Assembly: GCA_947371645.1 (NCBI GenBank)
Contig: CANBQJ010000065.1
Location: forward strand, 1 to 16,784
Reading direction: 5' to 3'
Length of the DNA: 16,784 nucleotides
From: Burkholderiales bacterium
Lineage (GTDB): Bacteria; Pseudomonadota; Gammaproteobacteria; Burkholderiales; Burkholderiaceae
Under the pieces are notes generated by a model, which searched no databases, was not told the DNA's origin, and worked only from the letters and a program-made list of their open reading frames with translations. Below are positions 14,861 through 16,784 of the stretch, in pieces. A program made the position numbers and the translations under genes. The first letter of the stretch is position 1, and each line of letters begins with the position of its first letter.

Positions 14861-16041
14861 TGGGTTTCCACCCTGCTTCCGGGGTACAGGCTGCTGACCC
14901 CCCACAAGCTGAGGGCCAGCAGGGCCAGCCAGCCGCCCTGCCCCCCCACACCCAGGTGGTCAAAGACCCAGCCGCTGAGCACGGGCCCCAGGGCACCCCC
15001 GGCGGTATAGCCCGCGATCATGGCCGAGGTGCCGGCCAGGGCGGAGAGGTCGGCGAAGTCGTGCGCGACGCGGATCATGCTCAGGGTGTAGAGCGCGCCC
15101 CCGATACCCCCCCAGGTAGCGGCACAGGCCCACAACAACCAGGGGTGATCCGGGGTCTGAGTGAAGGCCAGGGCGCTGAGCAACAGCATGAGCGCACCGG
15201 CTGCGAACAGGCGCTGGCTGGGCATGCGGTCGGCCAGCCAGCCGATGGGGTACTGCACCGCGAAACTGCCCACGCCCAAGGCGCCGGCGATGGAGGTGGC
15301 GGCGCCCAGCTGCAGCCCGATCTGCGAACCGTAGGCGGTGGTGATGGAGCCCAGGCCCACTTCGAAGACGCCGCCCACCACGGCCGCCCAGGCCAGGCCC
15401 GGGCGAAAGCGCCAGGCCGTCAGCAGGCCCATGGGCGCGTGCCCGTCGGGCATGGCGCGCAGGCGCAGCACCTCGGGCGCCAGGTTGAGCAACAGGCCTG
15501 CGCCCAGGCCCACGGTGGCCAGCACATTGGCATGCATGGGGTTCAGGCCCAGCAGGCCAGGCAGCATGGGGCCGGCGGCCATGCCGGCGCCCAGCAGGGC
15601 CTGGTAGAGGCCGGTGAGGCGCCCGCGGTGGCTGGGCGCCACGTTGTGGGCGATCAGCGCTTCGGTGGCATTCCAGGCGGCGGCCGCACCCATGCCCGAC
15701 ACCAGGCCCAGCACGCACCACAGCCGGTAGTCGGCCGTGAACAGGTAGCCCAGGCTGGCCAAGACCTCCAGCAACAAGCCGACGCGGTAGGCCTGGCCCA
15801 CGCCCACGCGTGCGAACACGCGGGGCACCAGCGGCACCAGCAAGGCCACGCTGATGAAGGGCAGGGTGGCAAACAGGCCGATGGCCGTGCTGCTGACCCC
15901 GCTGGTCTGCAGGCGCACGGCCAGTACGGGGTTGAGCAGGCTGAAGCTCAGCACCACCAGGGTGGTGCCCAGCATCACGCGCCACAGGCCAGGGGGCAAA
16001 GGCGGGCGGGAAGTTGGACGGGAGGTGCTCAGCTCAACCAT
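14857..16041 (-). CDS. MFS transporter, 12-helix type
   Basis: This 394-residue protein has about 12 hydrophobic segments in two six-helix halves and is a major facilitator superfamily transporter. Its features include LWRVMLGTTLVVLSFSLLNP in helix 1 and GLVSGMGAAAAWNATEALIA in the first half. SHRGRLTGLYQALLGAGMA follows, as in drug and sugar-efflux type MFS proteins. Helix 7 onward includes AVQYPIGWLADRMPSQRLFA, which matches the G-x-L-a-D-R-x-x motif between helices. The start is ATG 16041 (MVELSTS), which overlaps the preceding corA-type gene by 13 bases and suggests translational coupling. The frame is open to 16116, but those 25 residues lie inside corA coding sequence and are not family-like. 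The substrate is unknown. A link to polysaccharide synthesis is not evident; it looks like the edge of the locus. Confidence 0.85.
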   Translation of the reverse strand: MVELSTSRPTSRPPLPPGLWRVMLGTTLVVLSFSLLNPVLAVRLQTSGVSSTAIGLFATLPFISVALLVPLVPRVFARVGVGQAYRVGLLLEVLASLGYLFTADYRLWCVLGLVSGMGAAAAWNATEALIAHNVAPSHRGRLTGLYQALLGAGMAAGPMLPGLLGLNPMHANVLATVGLGAGLLLNLAPEVLRLRAMPDGHAPMGLLTAWRFRPGLAWAAVVGGVFEVGLGSITTAYGSQIGLQLGAATSIAGALGVGSFAVQYPIGWLADRMPSQRLFAAGALMLLLSALAFTQTPDHPWLLWACAATWGGIGGALYTLSMIRVAHDFADLSALAGTSAMIAGYTAGGALGPVLSGWVFDHLGVGGQGGWLALLALSLWGVSSLYPGSRVETH

Positions 16042-16784
16042 CCACGGCGGCGGAAGTACCACATGGGCACCAGCGCACTGGCCACCATCAGGGCGACGGT
16101 GTAGGGGTAGCTCCACTCGCCCAGCAAGAGCAGTTCGGGGAACTTGAGGTTCATGCCGTAGACGCTGGCCACCAGGGTGGGCGGCAGCAGCGCCACCGAG
16201 GCCACCGAGAAGATCTTGATGATCTTGTTCTGGTTGATGTTGATGAAGCCCACCGTGGCGTCCATCAGGAAGTTGATCTTGTCGAAGAGGAAGGCGGTGT
16301 GGCTGTCCAGCGAGTCGATGTCGCGCAAGATCTGGCGGGCTTCTTCGAACTGGTCGGCGTTGAGCATGCGGGCGCGCATCATGAAGCTCAAGGCCCGGCG
16401 CGTGTCCATCACGTTGCGGCGGATGCGGCCATTCAAGTCTTCCTGGCGTGCAATCGCCGCCAGGGCCACGGCGGCGGCGGCGTCGTTCACGGCGTCTTTC
16501 AGCACCTGCTTGCTGACCTTTTCCAGGTCGTCGTAGATGCCCTCCAGGGTATCGGCGGAGTACTCGGCGTCGGCGTCGTAGAGCTTGAGCAGCACGTCCT
16601 TGGCGTCTTCAATCAGCGCGGGGATGCGGCGCGCGCGCATGCGCAGCAACCTGAACACGGGCAGGTCTTCGCGGTGCACCGAGAACAGCACGTTCTCATG
16701 CAGGATGAAGGCCACGCGGACGTTGCGCGGGGTCTCGTCGTCGTCGATCAGGAAGTCGGAACGGATGTGGATGGCGCCGTCTTC
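16029..16784 (-). CDS. corA: CorA-type magnesium/cobalt transporter, C-terminal part (5' partial)
   Basis: The frame is open to the right edge, so the start is outside; 251 residues are present, beginning EDGAIHIRSDFLIDDDE. The cytoplasmic domain includes FILHENVLFSVHREDLPVFR and the long stalk helix with LFDKINFLMDATVGFININQ. This leads into the first membrane helix, ASVALLPPTLVAS, and the pore motif YGMN (GMN codons at 16149-16157) with LKFPE after it. The second helix, YTVALMVASALVPMWYF, ends in a basic tail, RRRGWLS. This is the standard CorA layout, a homopentameric inner-membrane channel for Mg2+ that also passes Co2+ or Ni2+. A GTG at 16715 is an internal valine, not the start. It is a housekeeping gene and probably marks the chromosomal flank of the polysaccharide locus. 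It overlaps the MFS gene. Confidence 0.93.
   Translation of the reverse strand, partial: EDGAIHIRSDFLIDDDETPRNVRVAFILHENVLFSVHREDLPVFRLLRMRARRIPALIEDAKDVLLKLYDADAEYSADTLEGIYDDLEKVSKQVLKDAVNDAAAAVALAAIARQEDLNGRIRRNVMDTRRALSFMMRARMLNADQFEEARQILRDIDSLDSHTAFLFDKINFLMDATVGFININQNKIIKIFSVASVALLPPTLVASVYGMNLKFPELLLLGEWSYPYTVALMVASALVPMWYFRRRGWLS

Noticed and set aside
13723..16104. A 793-codon plus-strand open frame antisense to the GT2 and MFS genes
   Set aside because: The product is Gln/Gly/His-rich and lacks motifs, and the minus strand encodes clear GT2 and MFS proteins. Such long antisense frames are common at this GC content.

Overview
The window is uniformly GC-rich DNA with dense coding, short intergenic gaps and strong third-position GC bias. 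Protein style, the TAGAAT- and TATCCT-type -10 boxes and the gene content suggest a betaproteobacterium of the order Burkholderiales. That placement is an inference from style, not from a marker gene. I see no rRNA, tRNA, CRISPR array, insertion sequence or phage gene.

Layout. Positions 1-13698 carry nine plus-strand genes that read as part of an exopolysaccharide, capsule or O-antigen locus. In order they are: a giant exported repeat protein ending in a heparinase II/III-like polysaccharide lyase domain (5' end outside the window); a GT4-type glycosyltransferase; an O-antigen ligase/polymerase family membrane protein; an ExoZ/OafA-type acyltransferase; an Och1-like (DXD-type) glycosyltransferase; a second acyltransferase; a GT2 glycosyltransferase; a Wzx-like flippase; and a second Och1-like glycosyltransferase paralogous to the first. 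Positions 13711-16784 carry three minus-strand genes: another GT2 glycosyltransferase that meets the plus-strand run tail to tail with 12 bases between them, an MFS transporter, and the C-terminal part of a CorA-type divalent metal transporter. The MFS start codon overlaps the corA stop.

How the genes could work together (inference). Up to five glycosyltransferases would build a lipid-linked repeat unit. Two membrane acyltransferases could add acetyl or other acyl groups. The Wzx-like protein would flip the unit across the inner membrane, and the Wzy/WaaL-like protein would polymerise or ligate it. The large lyase would act outside the cytoplasm, trimming, releasing or remodelling the polymer. 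No priming sugar-phosphate transferase, Wza/Wzc export-control gene or nucleotide-sugar enzyme lies in the window, so the locus probably continues upstream of position 1.

The most unusual element is the lyase gene. Its first 2.2 kb is an array of nine InlB-B/Flg_new_2-like repeats of about 80 residues, in alternating A and B forms, with four cysteines in every unit. This is a two-unit higher-order repeat with a 489-base period that changes to 486, placed ahead of a heparinase-like catalytic region.
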